DNA from: Sediminibacterium sp.
GTDB taxonomy: Bacteria; Bacteroidota; Bacteroidia; Chitinophagales; Chitinophagaceae
NCBI GenBank assembly: GCA_017537025.1
Contig: JAFWCB010000001.1
Span: 83,198-147,197, forward strand
Reading direction: 5' to 3'
DNA: 64,000 nucleotides
Position 1 is the first letter of the stretch. Each line of letters starts with the position of its first letter. Positions 38,101 to 48,953 of this stretch are shown piece by piece. Position numbers and translations under genes: made by a program. The notes below the pieces were generated by a model. That model saw only the letters and a program-made list of their open reading frames with translations. It was not told the DNA's origin and did not search any database.

Positions 38101-39864
38101 TTATTTATGAAAAGGAACAAATAATGGCCCGGCAAAGCAGGGGTATGTTTTTACCTTATATTGCCCGTTTTCGTAATAGGTCTCAGCCCAACAGTATTTA
38201 GACGAGGGGGTATCATCATTTTTTAACTGAGGAACATACCATAAAATTAAGTCAGTATTTCGAATATTTTCCTTTATGGGTATCATGAATTTTTCAGGCC
38301 CTTGTTGATAATCAGTATTACAACACGGACCAATGGTTACCAAATCGTTTTGTCCTTCGTTTTTGTCCAAATGATTCTTTGTTACGTATACATATGCATT
38401 ATCGCCTCTACCGCCGTCACCAAATTGCCCTCTACCCGGTTCGATAAAATAACCACCATTAGGGCTGGTATTGAGTTTATATTGATACCCTTCTTTCGTA
38501 TACACAGTTGTAGCGTCTTGTAGTTTCCATCCCTCTTTATCCCAAACTTTCCATTCATCTTTATTCCATTCGGCAAAAAGTTGATTATTACCTGAAAAAC
38601 CAATGCGAAAAACCGGCCTATAAGTACCGTTATTCCCACAGCCTCTCCCAATAGAAGCGCAGCTCATTCGAAATCGACCATCGGTATAAAAAAAATAACG
38701 CTGAGAATAACTGTAATTACAAGGTCCCGGCCATAGTTCACTGAAAAATTTTTGCTCTAACATAAAGCCTGCAACCGTATCCGCTTCAATAATGTCGGCC
38801 ACCTGTGGTGGCTCAGTTGCTACCACTGCGGCTTCACTAAAAATCGGACAGCCTACGGCGTCGCTGTATCCAAAACCATCTGTTCCGGAATAACTTACAT
38901 GCCAATCTACCAATTTTGCACTGTTGATAACCTGTTGATTCTTATACTTTACATTACTGATCATTAACCCATCAGAAGAAGTGAGTAAGTAATCCATCTC
39001 CCAGCCTTTTTGTGAAAGGGTATTTACTTTATTACAGTAACAATCAGCAATATTTTCATTTTGAATTTTCCGCTCCGTTACAACTGGTTGTTCCAGCTCT
39101 TTACTGGTGTTAGTCCAACGTAAGCCAACTACCCTAAAATCGGTTAGATCAACGATAGCCCACAATGCTCGATTGCCTTGCACGAAGGTGGGTGCTACAC
39201 ACAAATGTTGTGAGCGTTCGCAGCGGGTTCGATTCAAGGCGGTTTTAGTAGAAGCCATTACAGGTAAAGATGCTGAGGGTTTAAATCCTAATGCTTTTGT
39301 TACTTCAGGTGCATCAACTGCAATTTGCACGGCTAGTTTTATTAGCGAGGGAGGCAAATCGGGTTGTGTTTGAGGAAAATGATCAACCGATAATATTTTT
39401 TGCGAGAAAATGTCTACTACAGCCACTGTTGTGAGGTTGTAGGCGTAGTTATACATTTCTACTCGCATGGCCATACCGGGTAGTACCGTCATTCCTTTTC
39501 GAATATCACCGGGCCGGGCAGGATATACACCAAAGATCTCATTCCAAAGAGGCTTCCCGGTTGCTTTATCAAAAATATATCGGGTAAAAAAAGTATCAGC
39601 AATAGCTACTTGTTGCGCCACTGCAATCTTTTCATCAAGCCTATCAATAAAAAATTTGATAGGCATCGAAAGGTTAAGCACAGAGTCTTTTTCTAATTTT
39701 CTTTTAATAATATACTTCGCGGTATCAACAGTAGTTTCTTTAAGCAGGTTTTTACGATATTCATTTACATACACCGCATCCTGAGAAGTTTTATGCTGTG
39801 AAAAAACCTGCACGCCTATTAAAAAGCAATAGCTCAACAATACTATTTTATGAAACATCTTCAT
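38101..39864 (-). CDS. Secreted protein with apparent copper amine oxidase fold, copper ligands not recognisable
   Basis: The 587-residue product has a signal peptide (VLLSYCFLIGVQVFSQ). By eye it follows the copper amine oxidase (CuAO) core. A D3-like segment ends ALWAIVDLTDFRVVGLRW (residues 233-250), then WEMDYLLTSSDGLMISNVKY (288-307) and WHVSYSG (321-327), then the topaquinone-region pattern NYSYSQRYFFYTDGRF (383-398). In true CuAOs this is N-Y-D/E-Y, the first Tyr becoming topaquinone; here Tyr384 is kept but D/E is Ser385. The usual His-x-His copper pair is replaced by TYRPVFRIGFS (414-424), and no third ligand was found. The predicted mature part has 12 Cys. The fold call is an inference. 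The gene overlaps the di-heme gene by four bases. Confidence 0.6.
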   Translation of the reverse strand: MKMFHKIVLLSYCFLIGVQVFSQHKTSQDAVYVNEYRKNLLKETTVDTAKYIIKRKLEKDSVLNLSMPIKFFIDRLDEKIAVAQQVAIADTFFTRYIFDKATGKPLWNEIFGVYPARPGDIRKGMTVLPGMAMRVEMYNYAYNLTTVAVVDIFSQKILSVDHFPQTQPDLPPSLIKLAVQIAVDAPEVTKALGFKPSASLPVMASTKTALNRTRCERSQHLCVAPTFVQGNRALWAIVDLTDFRVVGLRWTNTSKELEQPVVTERKIQNENIADCYCNKVNTLSQKGWEMDYLLTSSDGLMISNVKYKNQQVINSAKLVDWHVSYSGTDGFGYSDAVGCPIFSEAAVVATEPPQVADIIEADTVAGFMLEQKFFSELWPGPCNYSYSQRYFFYTDGRFRMSCASIGRGCGNNGTYRPVFRIGFSGNNQLFAEWNKDEWKVWDKEGWKLQDATTVYTKEGYQYKLNTSPNGGYFIEPGRGQFGDGGRGDNAYVYVTKNHLDKNEGQNDLVTIGPCCNTDYQQGPEKFMIPIKENIRNTDLILWYVPQLKNDDTPSSKYCWAETYYENGQYKVKTYPCFAGPLFVPFHK

Positions 39865-40958
39865 TTGTTTAAAGCTACAAAAAGTAGTTTTTTATTTTTT
39901 AAATACCCGGTGTCCGTTAAACAATTTAAAAAAGATATTAGATTTTCTTTTTCTTCTTTACTTATACTGAACCCCTTGATTAATTTACTTTTATAAGGGT
40001 TTTGGGAACCGTCGCCAATATGCTCTCCAACTTCAATCTTGCGTCCACCCCTTGCGTAAATATCAATCATTTCGGTTACAGTAGATACACTTCCATCATG
40101 TGTATAAGGTGCAGTTAATAGTACATTTCGTAAAGATGGGACACGAAACTTACCTTTATCAAAATCATTCTTAGTGATTTCATAAAGCCCCTGATCTGAA
40201 CGAGGATAATCCCCAGTCATATCAAGATTATACAACCCTGTATTCTCAAATCGGGATGGTATCAACTTATTTTTAGGGTCCCATACATGACAGGTTCCGC
40301 AATTTAATTTCCTAGAGAAAAATAATCTCATACCGGCTTTTTCATCAGCCGTTAATATAGATTCATTACCCTCCAAATAGGCATCATACCTTGATGCATG
40401 AGATACAATAGTTTTCTCAAATGCAGTTATTGCATAAAAAATATTTTTAATTGAAATAGGCGTTTTATGTTTCGGAAAAACAGTATTAAACAAAGCCACA
40501 TAGCCGGGTATATTTTTTATCCTTGCACCAACGGCTTGTTCATTTTCCCAACCTAATTCTTTTGGATGTTGATTGAAGAAAGGGAAAAATAACTGCCTAT
40601 CAAAACGATGAATACCGCTATCACCCCATGTAAAACTGCCCCTGTACCGTACATTTAGAAGGGAGGGTGTATTTCTTCTTACCGCATAGCCATCTGCTCC
40701 AACAGCCGTTCTGTATCCGTCTGAAAAAGCCAATGAAGGATCATGACAAGAAGCGCAGGATTTGGTTTGATTATAAGATAAACGAGTGTCGTAAAATAAA
40801 TATCTACCTAACAATGACAATTCCTCACTTGGTTTAGTAAGTTTTTTTTCTGTAGAGGGATAGATATACGATATGAAAAAAAAACTAAGAAAAAGTATGG
40901 CAGTAAGTAAATATTTTTTTTTCACAAACAGCTTTATTGCAGATCTATTAATTGCCAT
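39861..40958 (-). CDS. Di-heme cytochrome c peroxidase / MauG family protein
   Basis: Two c-type heme motifs are present: CASCH at residues 68-72 and CGTCH at 220-224, counted from the ATG at 40956-40958. The start MAINRSAIKLFVKK gives a positive N-terminus and an export signal (YLLTAILFLSFFFISYIY); another ATG seven codons upstream is possible. Family blocks seen are GRYLFYDTRLSYNQTKSCAS, RRNTPSLLNVRYRGSFTWGD, and KFRVPSLRNVLLTAPYTHDG. Members reduce peroxide or, as with MauG, oxidise residues of a partner protein to build a cofactor. It overlaps both neighbours in a tightly coupled operon with the amine-oxidase-like gene downstream. Confidence 0.9.
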   Translation of the reverse strand: MAINRSAIKLFVKKKYLLTAILFLSFFFISYIYPSTEKKLTKPSEELSLLGRYLFYDTRLSYNQTKSCASCHDPSLAFSDGYRTAVGADGYAVRRNTPSLLNVRYRGSFTWGDSGIHRFDRQLFFPFFNQHPKELGWENEQAVGARIKNIPGYVALFNTVFPKHKTPISIKNIFYAITAFEKTIVSHASRYDAYLEGNESILTADEKAGMRLFFSRKLNCGTCHVWDPKNKLIPSRFENTGLYNLDMTGDYPRSDQGLYEITKNDFDKGKFRVPSLRNVLLTAPYTHDGSVSTVTEMIDIYARGGRKIEVGEHIGDGSQNPYKSKLIKGFSISKEEKENLISFLNCLTDTGYLKNKKLLFVALNK

Positions 40959-41938
40959 TTCTTGCTGGCGTAATTCCATTGGAACTTATATTGTGTTTCG
41001 GGTTTTTCGCTGGATGCTTGTAAGTTAAAATTAAATGCGATCCCGTTTACAATCATGGTATTATTTTGAAATCGAATTTTTCTGGCCTTATCATCTCCCC
41101 TGGGACCAATCCCTACTAAGCTGAGCTCTTTTCGAAGGGATGACTTTACAAATTTATTTTTTGAATTAACCGCAACAGAATAAATATCTCCGGTTCTCGC
41201 TTTTCCAAAATATACTCTTTTATTACCTAACTCATCAAGTGCCAATGTTAGTCCGATGGCATCAATACCTACCAAGGAATCTGATTTTCTTTTCGTATCT
41301 GCATGAATGATATAAATAATGCCGGCTTCTTTTTGTCTATTTGATGCAGCAACGGTGGCACAGTATAGGTAATGAGCTATACAATCATAGGCAATCCCTA
41401 ATAAACCATAGGGGTTCTCTAGACTTGTTTTTTTGTTCGGTAGGATGGCTAACCAAGGCTGCATGTCACCTGTAAGATTTTTTATTCGGTATACTGTGTT
41501 GAGCTTTTCGATTGGGTTATTAAGCATAGAAATAAAAGGAGAAGGAATCACATATGCATTTCCAAATTTGTCGAAACATATAGCCGATAAATATCCGGCG
41601 CTTCTCCAACTGGGATGTTGATATACTGTTTCTCTGGGTCCGTTAGGTAAAGGAGAACTAATACCATCAACTTTCTTATAAGCGATTAATACCGCACCCA
41701 TTTTTTGTTTTTCAGAAGTACTGAGGGCTGTCCATAAGGGATCAAAACCCAGGGTTTGGATAAATGCCGGAGGTTGATTACAGGGTTTTATCTCTTGTTG
41801 TGCTATCGAAGACATTCCCAAAAAGAGAAAAAAACCGATAATTGGGATACCCAGAAGTTGGGTTTTTCCAAAAAAAAGACAGAATGTGGGTATTTTTTTT
41901 AAAAAAAATAATTTCAAACTTATTATATTGATTTTCAA
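40934..41938 (-). CDS. Secreted propeller-like protein, first gene of the di-heme/amine-oxidase-like operon
   Basis: The 334-residue product has a long N-terminus with a hydrophobic export segment (LGIPIIGFFLFLGMSSIAQQ). The body has spaced strand motifs of the kind seen in beta-propellers (SAICFDKFGNAYVIPSPFIS, GLLGIAYDCIAHYLYCATVA, GLTLALDELGNKRVYFGKAR). I infer an NHL/SMP-30-like fold but am not certain. It overlaps the following di-heme gene by at least 25 bases, so these genes are made together. No enzymatic residues can be assigned. Confidence 0.65.
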   Translation of the reverse strand: MKINIISLKLFFLKKIPTFCLFFGKTQLLGIPIIGFFLFLGMSSIAQQEIKPCNQPPAFIQTLGFDPLWTALSTSEKQKMGAVLIAYKKVDGISSPLPNGPRETVYQHPSWRSAGYLSAICFDKFGNAYVIPSPFISMLNNPIEKLNTVYRIKNLTGDMQPWLAILPNKKTSLENPYGLLGIAYDCIAHYLYCATVAASNRQKEAGIIYIIHADTKRKSDSLVGIDAIGLTLALDELGNKRVYFGKARTGDIYSVAVNSKNKFVKSSLRKELSLVGIGPRGDDKARKIRFQNNTMIVNGIAFNFNLQASSEKPETQYKFQWNYASKKWQLIDLQ

Positions 41939-42239
41939 TTTAATAAAAAAATTAAAATATTTATATATTATATTTTGCCTATTTAATACCTCTAAAATGT
42001 CACTTTATACCCCCAAAAACCTACCAACTACTTTGTATAGGATTGATTCGCAATGAATTGTAAATAAAAATTAATGCGATAATTACCCGTTTTTTCCTAC
42101 TTTTATAATGTCCATAGTTGTTCAATATCCATTGTGGAATTGTTTTTGTAAAACAAATCTAGTTCTGAAACCAATAAATTCCGAATCCCGTATAATAGAT
42201 CACTAGAAAAATAATTAAAAATATTCAAATAGGTACTGT
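41939..42239. other. AT-rich divergent intergenic region
   Basis: This 301-base gap separates the divergent propeller-like (minus) and large T9SS (plus) genes, and must contain both promoters. No open frame of note and no strong hairpin was seen. A plus-strand ATATTTTG (41970-41977), one mismatch from TAnnTTTG, is the only -7-like box found, but it lies more than 250 bases before the start codon, so neither promoter could be placed with confidence. Confidence 0.4.
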
Positions 42240-45200
42240 ATGGATAATTTCTACTCTTTTCAAACCTACCAAAAAAAGAATAAAGGAAGATTCTCTCTTT
42301 ATTTTCTTTTTGCTCTTGGTTTCCTTGCCTTTTCACAAATGCTAACTGCCCAAACTTCGGTTACAGGTACCGTGTACCGTGATTTTAATGGAAGTGGAGC
42401 AAAAGAAAACACTAGTGCTTATAATGAACCGGGTGTATCAGGGGTAACTGTGAAAGCTTATAGCGCAGCGGGAGTTTTGCTTGCCACTGCAACTACTAAC
42501 GCGAATGGCGTCTATACTTTTAGTGCGCCTGCCGTAGCTAACAATACAAAAGTTCGTCTGGAATTTACAGGTTGGCAGAGTAGTGATTATCCCGCCCCTA
42601 CCGGGTTGAATAGCAAATCAAGTGTGCAGTTTGCTACAGCTAATACAACAACTCCTGCAGTTGCTGATTTTGGTATTAATTACCCAGGGCACTATGTAGA
42701 TAATTTAAACGCAAGAATTGTAGTCCCAACTTATGTGAATGGCGATAATCAAACCATTACCGGTAATTGGTACGATGCCTCAGAAGGAGATGGTGCTTAT
42801 GCATTCAATTACGACGGTTCGGCGCAGACTACCATTGCTAAACAAGGACAAACCGGTGCAACTTGGGGTACCGCTTACAGTAAACAAGCAGATAAACTAT
42901 ACTATGCGGCTTTTGTTAAACGACATGTAGCATTGGGCCCCTTGGGTGTTAATGGTTTATACGTTACCAATGGTGCTAAGGCAGTGGCGAATACTGCTAG
43001 CACAACAAGTTTTGTAAACCTTAATGCAATAAATCCCGCTTTCAACGCCGGTAGCTTACCGGGTAGAAGTTTTAGTCCAGGAAATAATAATAAAACACAG
43101 GCTAACTACGATAATATTACTGGTGGTAATGTGGTAACAGAAGTTGGCAAAGTAGGTTTAGGAGGTATTACAATTTCCGATGATGGGAAGTATCTCTATG
43201 TTATAAATTTAGCGGATAGAAGATTGTGGAGAATTCAACTAGGGGCTAATGGTGCTGCTCCTACTCTTGCATCGCAAATTGTTCGATATGATATGACTTA
43301 TGGGATTGCTGAAGGAAATAGTACCTTCCGTCCTTTCGCGGTAAAATTTTATAGAGGCAATATTTATGTAGGGGGTGTATTGGATGGTGTAAAACCCGAT
43401 AATTCTGCAGTTGACAGAAATGAATTAAAAGCTATCGTTGTAAAAGTAGATGCCAGTGCCAATCCGGCAACAGCTCCGTTTACAGAAGTCTTAAATACGC
43501 CTTTAACATATAATAGAAGAGCCAATGCCAATACCGGTTTTGGATTTAATAAAAACACAAATTATACTGATCCAAACGGCACTATACCAGCAGCTACTAT
43601 CTGTCAAACTTCATGGCATCCTTGGGTAAGAAATTTTAATGAACTTACTAAGAACAGTTCGAGTATCATACACCCACAACCGATGCTCAGTGCTATTGAA
43701 TTTGATCCGAGTGATAATGATGCTATGATTCTAGGAATCACTGATAGAACAGGCCATCAAACCGGTAATGTGAATTTGGGTGTGAGCGGCAATACATTAT
43801 ACACAGGTAATTCCGTTGGAGATATCATGAAAGCCGGTAATACTGGTGGAACTTATTCAAGCTTTTCCATTGAAAACAATGGTACAGCAGGATCGAAAAC
43901 AACTAATGGCGCTGGTAATAATGAAGGCCCCGGTGGCGGTGAGTTTTATTATACTGATCGTTTTTCTGCCAATGCTATCGGAAACCCTGGCCCACTGTAT
44001 ATTGGTAATCCAGCTACAGGCTCAGGTAATCTAGACCACGATGAAACAAGTGTTGGTAGTGTGGCAAACTTCCCTGGTAAAGAAGTTATTAATACAGCTT
44101 TCGACCCATACACAATTTGGTATACAGGAGGTGTGCGTTATTATGCAAACGACAATGGTCAGGCTAAAAATGGTAAGGTTCTTTACAGTGGTAATGATGT
44201 AAGTGTATTCGGTAAAGCAAGTGGTTTGGGAGATATTGAAATTATTTCATCACCAGCCCCAATTGAAATTGGAAACCGTGTTTGGTTTGATGCTAATGGA
44301 AACGGTATACAAGATGCAGATGAGGATGGCATAGCCGGTGTAACAGTGCAACTTCGTCAGGGTGCTACTGTAATTGCTACGGCCGTTACCGACGCATCGG
44401 GCAACTACTATTTTTCTAGTGATCCAAGCCGTTCTTCAACCGGTTCTGCAAAATATAATATCAGTCAACTTCAGCCTGATGGAACTTACACTATTCGAAT
44501 TCCAAATGCACAAGGTGGTAGTGTGCAAGCGCCTCTATCTACTTATGAGTTAACATTTGCCAATAATGGCGGTGTGGATCCTAATGCAGGTGAGCGTGAT
44601 AGTGATGGGGCTTACACAGGTAACGACGCAGATATTACGGTTACAACTGGTGTTGCGGGAAGTAATAATCATAGCTATGATTTTGGATTTGCTACAATCG
44701 GAACCGTTAGCGGCGGTGGCGGTGGTGGTGTGGAAAGTAAGAGTTTAGGTGATGCTATCGCAACAAGAGTTTATAAGAATGCTGTTAATAGCATGCAAGG
44801 AGCAGTTGACTATAGCAAACTACCAAGTGCAACGATCAGTTCAACTATCAGAACTAACAACTCAGGTTCAGCATTAAAATTATCTGATATTTTACCAACC
44901 ACATTAAGCAATAGTTCTTATAAATCATTAATAACAACACCAAAAGATTTATTAGCTATTACCAATGCAAAAGATATTCTTTCTATTGACTTTGTAAAAA
45001 ATAATGTAGCCAATGCTGTTGCGTTTGGAACACAAACCTCCAGTGAAGTATACGATCACACTAAACCAATTTGCGATCGATTAAAAGGTGCCGAATTAAT
45101 TGGATTACAAACTACCAATGTAAAAGGTATCGACATGGTTCAGTACACGCTAAAAAACAATAAAGGGGAAACTGAATATGCCATGAGCTTCATAATTGGT

Positions 45201-46424
45201 GCTAAATCTGGTAGAAGCAATTATACGATACAATCAAACTGGTTAAATAAAGATTACACGATAGATGAATCAATGTTTAATATTCAGCTTTGGGCTGGTT
45301 CTCCTGCGCTAGTTCTGGAAATGGCTGCAGACATCGTTACTCGTTTACAAAAAACTCAGCCTATTCAGGAGATTAAGAGTAATGCAGGTTTACCTCAGGC
45401 TTATATCACAGCAGGTGCTAGAGTGGAAGATAAAGTAGAACTAACGATTAATAATGGCTTAAGTGCTACAAACGGATCATTTGAAATTAGTGATAGAGCA
45501 AATGAACAAACAACCGGTACCGTTAAAAGAACAATCCCGGTAACACTAACTGCAAATGGTATTACTAAGGTTAGCATCCCAAGTAGCGATCTTTATGAGT
45601 CTACCATCAATCTATATGTGAACGGACAGCTTACTGATGTAGTATTCATGGCAGATGGTGCTTGGGGATTAGATTATAACACAAACACAACCAGTATTAA
45701 AAACTTTACTGTTACAAATACTAATAAAGCTCCTGTTAAAGATGAGTTCCCGGTATTTAGAGATGCTTCAGTTACAGGAACCACTCCAGATTATCTTACG
45801 ATTTACAAGCTCTTAAGAGCTGGTGGTGTGCCGCAAGATTTAAGTGCTTTCAAAACACTCAAATTCACTGCATCCGGTAATACTACGCTAACTATTACTT
45901 TGGTGAAACAATCCATCACCAATTGGAAAGATCAATATAGTTTGCAACTTCCTGTTTCGAAAGATCCACAGGAATATATGCTAAGCTTATCTGATTTTAA
46001 ATCTGCTAATTTAACAACCCCGCTAAATCCTAATGATATTAATTCTATAGTAGTATCTATGGGTCCAGCTTCACAAGGTAGAAGCACAGAAGTAACAACT
46101 TCATTAAGTAGTGTGTCATTCACTAAAGATGATCTCGTTTACTTGAGAAGCTTACAAGCAAAAGACGTTACCTCTTATCCTAATCCTAGTAATGGCAGGT
46201 TTGCAGTAACCTTTAAGGCGGATAAGGATTATAGCTTGAACTTAAAAGTAACGGAAGCCGCTAGTGGCAAAGTAGTTGCTACAAAAGCAGTGAATGCAGT
46301 TAAGGGTGAAAATATTGTACAAATGAATGTAGATGGTAATGGCACACAGAAATTGTATATCATTAATCTTGAAGGATCAAATGTTAAGTACAAAGCTTCG
46401 AAAGTGGTGATAGGTAAGAACTAA
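42240..46424 (+). CDS. Large T9SS surface protein with SdrD-B-like domain and shared C-terminal module
   Basis: The 1394-residue product has a signal region ([20 protein letters not shown]). An SdrD-B/Cna-B-like domain lies at about residues 38-145 ([20 protein letters not shown]). A propeller-like middle follows ([40 protein letters not shown]). A second SdrD-B domain starts at about residue 676 ([20 protein letters not shown], with Asp-rich calcium-type motif). After a poly-Gly hinge (about 822-829), residues 830-1394 are the module shared with the protein at 34967. It ends with a [14 protein letters not shown] sorting motif. It is probably a surface or matrix protein. A strong terminator follows. 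Confidence 0.85.
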   Translation: MDNFYSFQTYQKKNKGRFSLYFLFALGFLAFSQMLTAQTSVTGTVYRDFNGSGAKENTSAYNEPGVSGVTVKAYSAAGVLLATATTNANGVYTFSAPAVANNTKVRLEFTGWQSSDYPAPTGLNSKSSVQFATANTTTPAVADFGINYPGHYVDNLNARIVVPTYVNGDNQTITGNWYDASEGDGAYAFNYDGSAQTTIAKQGQTGATWGTAYSKQADKLYYAAFVKRHVALGPLGVNGLYVTNGAKAVANTASTTSFVNLNAINPAFNAGSLPGRSFSPGNNNKTQANYDNITGGNVVTEVGKVGLGGITISDDGKYLYVINLADRRLWRIQLGANGAAPTLASQIVRYDMTYGIAEGNSTFRPFAVKFYRGNIYVGGVLDGVKPDNSAVDRNELKAIVVKVDASANPATAPFTEVLNTPLTYNRRANANTGFGFNKNTNYTDPNGTIPAATICQTSWHPWVRNFNELTKNSSSIIHPQPMLSAIEFDPSDNDAMILGITDRTGHQTGNVNLGVSGNTLYTGNSVGDIMKAGNTGGTYSSFSIENNGTAGSKTTNGAGNNEGPGGGEFYYTDRFSANAIGNPGPLYIGNPATGSGNLDHDETSVGSVANFPGKEVINTAFDPYTIWYTGGVRYYANDNGQAKNGKVLYSGNDVSVFGKASGLGDIEIISSPAPIEIGNRVWFDANGNGIQDADEDGIAGVTVQLRQGATVIATAVTDASGNYYFSSDPSRSSTGSAKYNISQLQPDGTYTIRIPNAQGGSVQAPLSTYELTFANNGGVDPNAGERDSDGAYTGNDADITVTTGVAGSNNHSYDFGFATIGTVSGGGGGGVESKSLGDAIATRVYKNAVNSMQGAVDYSKLPSATISSTIRTNNSGSALKLSDILPTTLSNSSYKSLITTPKDLLAITNAKDILSIDFVKNNVANAVAFGTQTSSEVYDHTKPICDRLKGAELIGLQTTNVKGIDMVQYTLKNNKGETEYAMSFIIGAKSGRSNYTIQSNWLNKDYTIDESMFNIQLWAGSPALVLEMAADIVTRLQKTQPIQEIKSNAGLPQAYITAGARVEDKVELTINNGLSATNGSFEISDRANEQTTGTVKRTIPVTLTANGITKVSIPSSDLYESTINLYVNGQLTDVVFMADGAWGLDYNTNTTSIKNFTVTNTNKAPVKDEFPVFRDASVTGTTPDYLTIYKLLRAGGVPQDLSAFKTLKFTASGNTTLTITLVKQSITNWKDQYSLQLPVSKDPQEYMLSLSDFKSANLTTPLNPNDINSIVVSMGPASQGRSTEVTTSLSSVSFTKDDLVYLRSLQAKDVTSYPNPSNGRFAVTFKADKDYSLNLKVTEAASGKVVATKAVNAVKGENIVQMNVDGNGTQKLYIINLEGSNVKYKASKVVIGKN

Positions 46425-46441
46425 TCAAATTCAATAATCTT

Positions 46442-46478
46442 AAAAAGCCTCCCAACAGGATCGTTGGGAGGCTTTTTT
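46442..46478 (+). terminator. Intrinsic terminator after the large T9SS gene
   Basis: An 11-bp perfect stem (AGCCTCCCAAC at 46446-46456 with its complement at 46463-46473), extended by A/T pairs and followed by a T-run. It lies 18 bases after the stop codon. Confidence 0.9.
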
Positions 46479-46618
46479 ATTTTGTTCATTTCACATGATA
46501 AATAAATATATATTTTGATTTATTAACAAAAAATGCTCCGATCGACAATTTTAATAGGATTTTTTTAGCATCTTATTATCTTTTAGCTTTATTTTGAGCT
46601 ACTAAAAATGATTTACAT

Positions 46619-48811
46619 ATGTCTTTACGTTTTAATGCCATTAGCGGCATTTCAAAGGAAAGCGATACATTATCGCCCAGTTCAGGAGCCAAAATCACCG
46701 CTATATTTGGTGAGAATGTATTTACCCTAAAAATCGCTCGTGAGTATTTAAGCGACGAGGGTTATAAAAGCTTAACGACTAGTATTAGGGGTGGCAAAAA
46801 AATTGATCGAACTGTTGCGAATCAAATAGCAAACGGAATCCGTGCTTGGGCACAGAGTAAAGGTGTTACCCATTTTACACACTGGTTTCAGCCACTAACA
46901 GGTACAACAGCTGAAAAACACGACTCATTTTTTACAATCAAAAGTGATGGTACAGCCATTGAAGAATTTGATGGTGCCGCTTTAATTCAACAGGAACCTG
47001 ATGCTTCTTCTTTCCCCAGCGGCGGACTAAGGGCAACTTTTGAAGCAAGGGGTTATACTGCTTGGGATCCTTCCTCACCCGCTTTCATCATTGAAATTGG
47101 AAAAGGCAAAACATTATGCATTCCTACCATTTTTGTTTCATATACAGGTGAATCGTTAGATTATAAAGCTCCTTTATTAAAAGCTTTGGAATCACTGAAT
47201 AAAGCAGCAGTAGATGTTTGTAATTATTTTGATAAAAATGTAACTAAAGTAACTGCTACCCTAGGATGGGAACAAGAATATTTTGTTATTGATGAATCCC
47301 TTGCGAATGCACGTCCGGATTTAATTCAAAGTGGCAGAACAGTATATGGTGCGGCTCCTGCCAAAGGTCAACAATTAGAAGATCATTATTTTGGTTCTAT
47401 CCCCGAACGTGTGTATGCCTTTATGCGTGATTTCGAAAATGAATCTTATAAATTAGGTATTCCACTTCGTACTCGCCACAATGAAGTTGCTCCTGCCCAA
47501 TTTGAGTGTGCGCCTATATTTGAAGAAGTGAATATTGCTGTTGATCATAATACCCTGTTAATGGACGTTATGACACGTGTAGCTAAGCGCCATAAGCTCG
47601 TTGTGTTACTGCATGAGAAACCATTTGCCGGTATCAATGGAAGCGGTAAACATAATAACTGGAGTATGGCTACAGATACAGGTGTAAACTTGTTGGCGCC
47701 TGGTAAAACCCCCAAAACGAATCTAATGTTCCTCACATTTTTTGTGAATACCATTAAAGCCGTTCATGATCACGCAGATATTATGCGTGCTGCTATTGCC
47801 TCAGCGCCTAATGATCACCGATTAGGTGCTAATGAAGCACCACCAGCAATTATTTCTGTATTTGTTGGGCAATATCTTTCAAAAGTATTGGCTGATGTTG
47901 AAAGCAGAGTAGGTACTAAATTTGATGAGCAGGATGAAGCGATTTTAAAACTTGATCTTCATAGAAGCATTCCGGAGTTGATGCTAGATAATACGGATCG
48001 TAACCGTACTTCACCATTTGCTTTCACCGGAAATAAATTCGAATTTCGCGCAGTAGGATCTTCTGCAAACTGTGCAAATGCCATGACAGTAGTAAATACA
48101 ATTATGGCCGATACCCTTAAAAAGTTCAAAGCCGATGTAGATGCGCTAATTGAAAAGGGTGATAAGAAAGAAATTGCTATTATGCATGTGATCCAAAAAT
48201 ATATTGTAGAAAGTAAAAAGGTATTATTTGAGGGGGATGGATATAGTGATGAATGGCATCATGAGGCGGAGCGCAGGGGCTTGCCGAATTTGAAAACCAC
48301 CCCAATAGCATTAGATGCTATGGTCACAGAGAAGGCGAAAAAATTGTTTGAATCCAATGGTGTATATAGCCACTCTGAATTGGAAGCACGTCATGAAATT
48401 GAATTAGAGAAATATATTAAAAAAGTACAGATAGAAGCACGTATTATGGGTGATTTAGCCATCAATCATATTTTACCTGCTGCCATCAAGTATCAGAACG
48501 AACTACTCAATAACATAAATGGCTTAAAGTCTGCGGGTCTACCGGAATCTGCATATAAAAGTCAATTTACCATATTGAAAGAAGTAAGCGAACATATTCA
48601 AATCATTCATAGCAAAGTGCATGATATGGTAGAAGCCAGAAAAATTGCAAATAATATAACAGATACCAGAACTAAAGCTATTGCTTATGAAAGCCAAGTA
48701 AAGTCAGCTTTCTTTGATGATATTCGGTATCATGTAGATAAGCTAGAGCATTTGGTTGATGATGAGTATTGGACCCTGCCAAAATACAGAGAAATGCTAT
48801 TCTTACGGTAG
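46619..48811 (+). CDS. glnN: Glutamine synthetase type III
   Basis: ATP-dependent synthesis of glutamine from glutamate and ammonia; GSIII is the large dodecameric type common in Bacteroidota. The 730-residue product has the GSIII-specific N-terminal half (THWFQPLTGTTAEKHDSF; SGGLRATFEARGYTAWDPSS) and catalytic blocks WEQEYFVID, RTRHNEVAPAQFECAP, GINGSGKHNNWSMATD and FRAVGSSANCANAMT. Length is normal. It starts behind a 140-base AT-rich region and ends at a hairpin terminator. Confidence 0.96.
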   Translation: MSLRFNAISGISKESDTLSPSSGAKITAIFGENVFTLKIAREYLSDEGYKSLTTSIRGGKKIDRTVANQIANGIRAWAQSKGVTHFTHWFQPLTGTTAEKHDSFFTIKSDGTAIEEFDGAALIQQEPDASSFPSGGLRATFEARGYTAWDPSSPAFIIEIGKGKTLCIPTIFVSYTGESLDYKAPLLKALESLNKAAVDVCNYFDKNVTKVTATLGWEQEYFVIDESLANARPDLIQSGRTVYGAAPAKGQQLEDHYFGSIPERVYAFMRDFENESYKLGIPLRTRHNEVAPAQFECAPIFEEVNIAVDHNTLLMDVMTRVAKRHKLVVLLHEKPFAGINGSGKHNNWSMATDTGVNLLAPGKTPKTNLMFLTFFVNTIKAVHDHADIMRAAIASAPNDHRLGANEAPPAIISVFVGQYLSKVLADVESRVGTKFDEQDEAILKLDLHRSIPELMLDNTDRNRTSPFAFTGNKFEFRAVGSSANCANAMTVVNTIMADTLKKFKADVDALIEKGDKKEIAIMHVIQKYIVESKKVLFEGDGYSDEWHHEAERRGLPNLKTTPIALDAMVTEKAKKLFESNGVYSHSELEARHEIELEKYIKKVQIEARIMGDLAINHILPAAIKYQNELLNNINGLKSAGLPESAYKSQFTILKEVSEHIQIIHSKVHDMVEARKIANNITDTRTKAIAYESQVKSAFFDDIRYHVDKLEHLVDDEYWTLPKYREMLFLR

Positions 48812-48885
48812 GAAAGACCTGAGTTTTCTCTTTCAGCAAATTTTAAGCCTGGTTAGACCGATATAGATGGGCCTTGACCGATAAT

Positions 48886-48914
48886 AAATAGTGGATTCTT
48901 AGAATCCACTATTT
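48886..48914 (+). terminator. Perfect 14-bp inverted repeat, intrinsic terminator after glnN
   Basis: AAATAGTGGATTCT (48886-48899) pairs with its exact complement at 48901-48914, separated by one base; a T-rich tract follows. The near-symmetrical hairpin could stop transcription from both directions. It lies 75 bases after glnN. Confidence 0.75.
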
Positions 48915-48953
48915 TTATTATATACAAGTATTATCTATTTAAAAGCTATTAAC

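Noticed and set aside
39861-40958. Plain bacterial cytochrome c peroxidase without a partner
   Set aside because: Sequence fits the family broadly, but overlapping genes and the amine-oxidase-like neighbour make a MauG-type role worth stating. The two cannot be separated by sequence alone.
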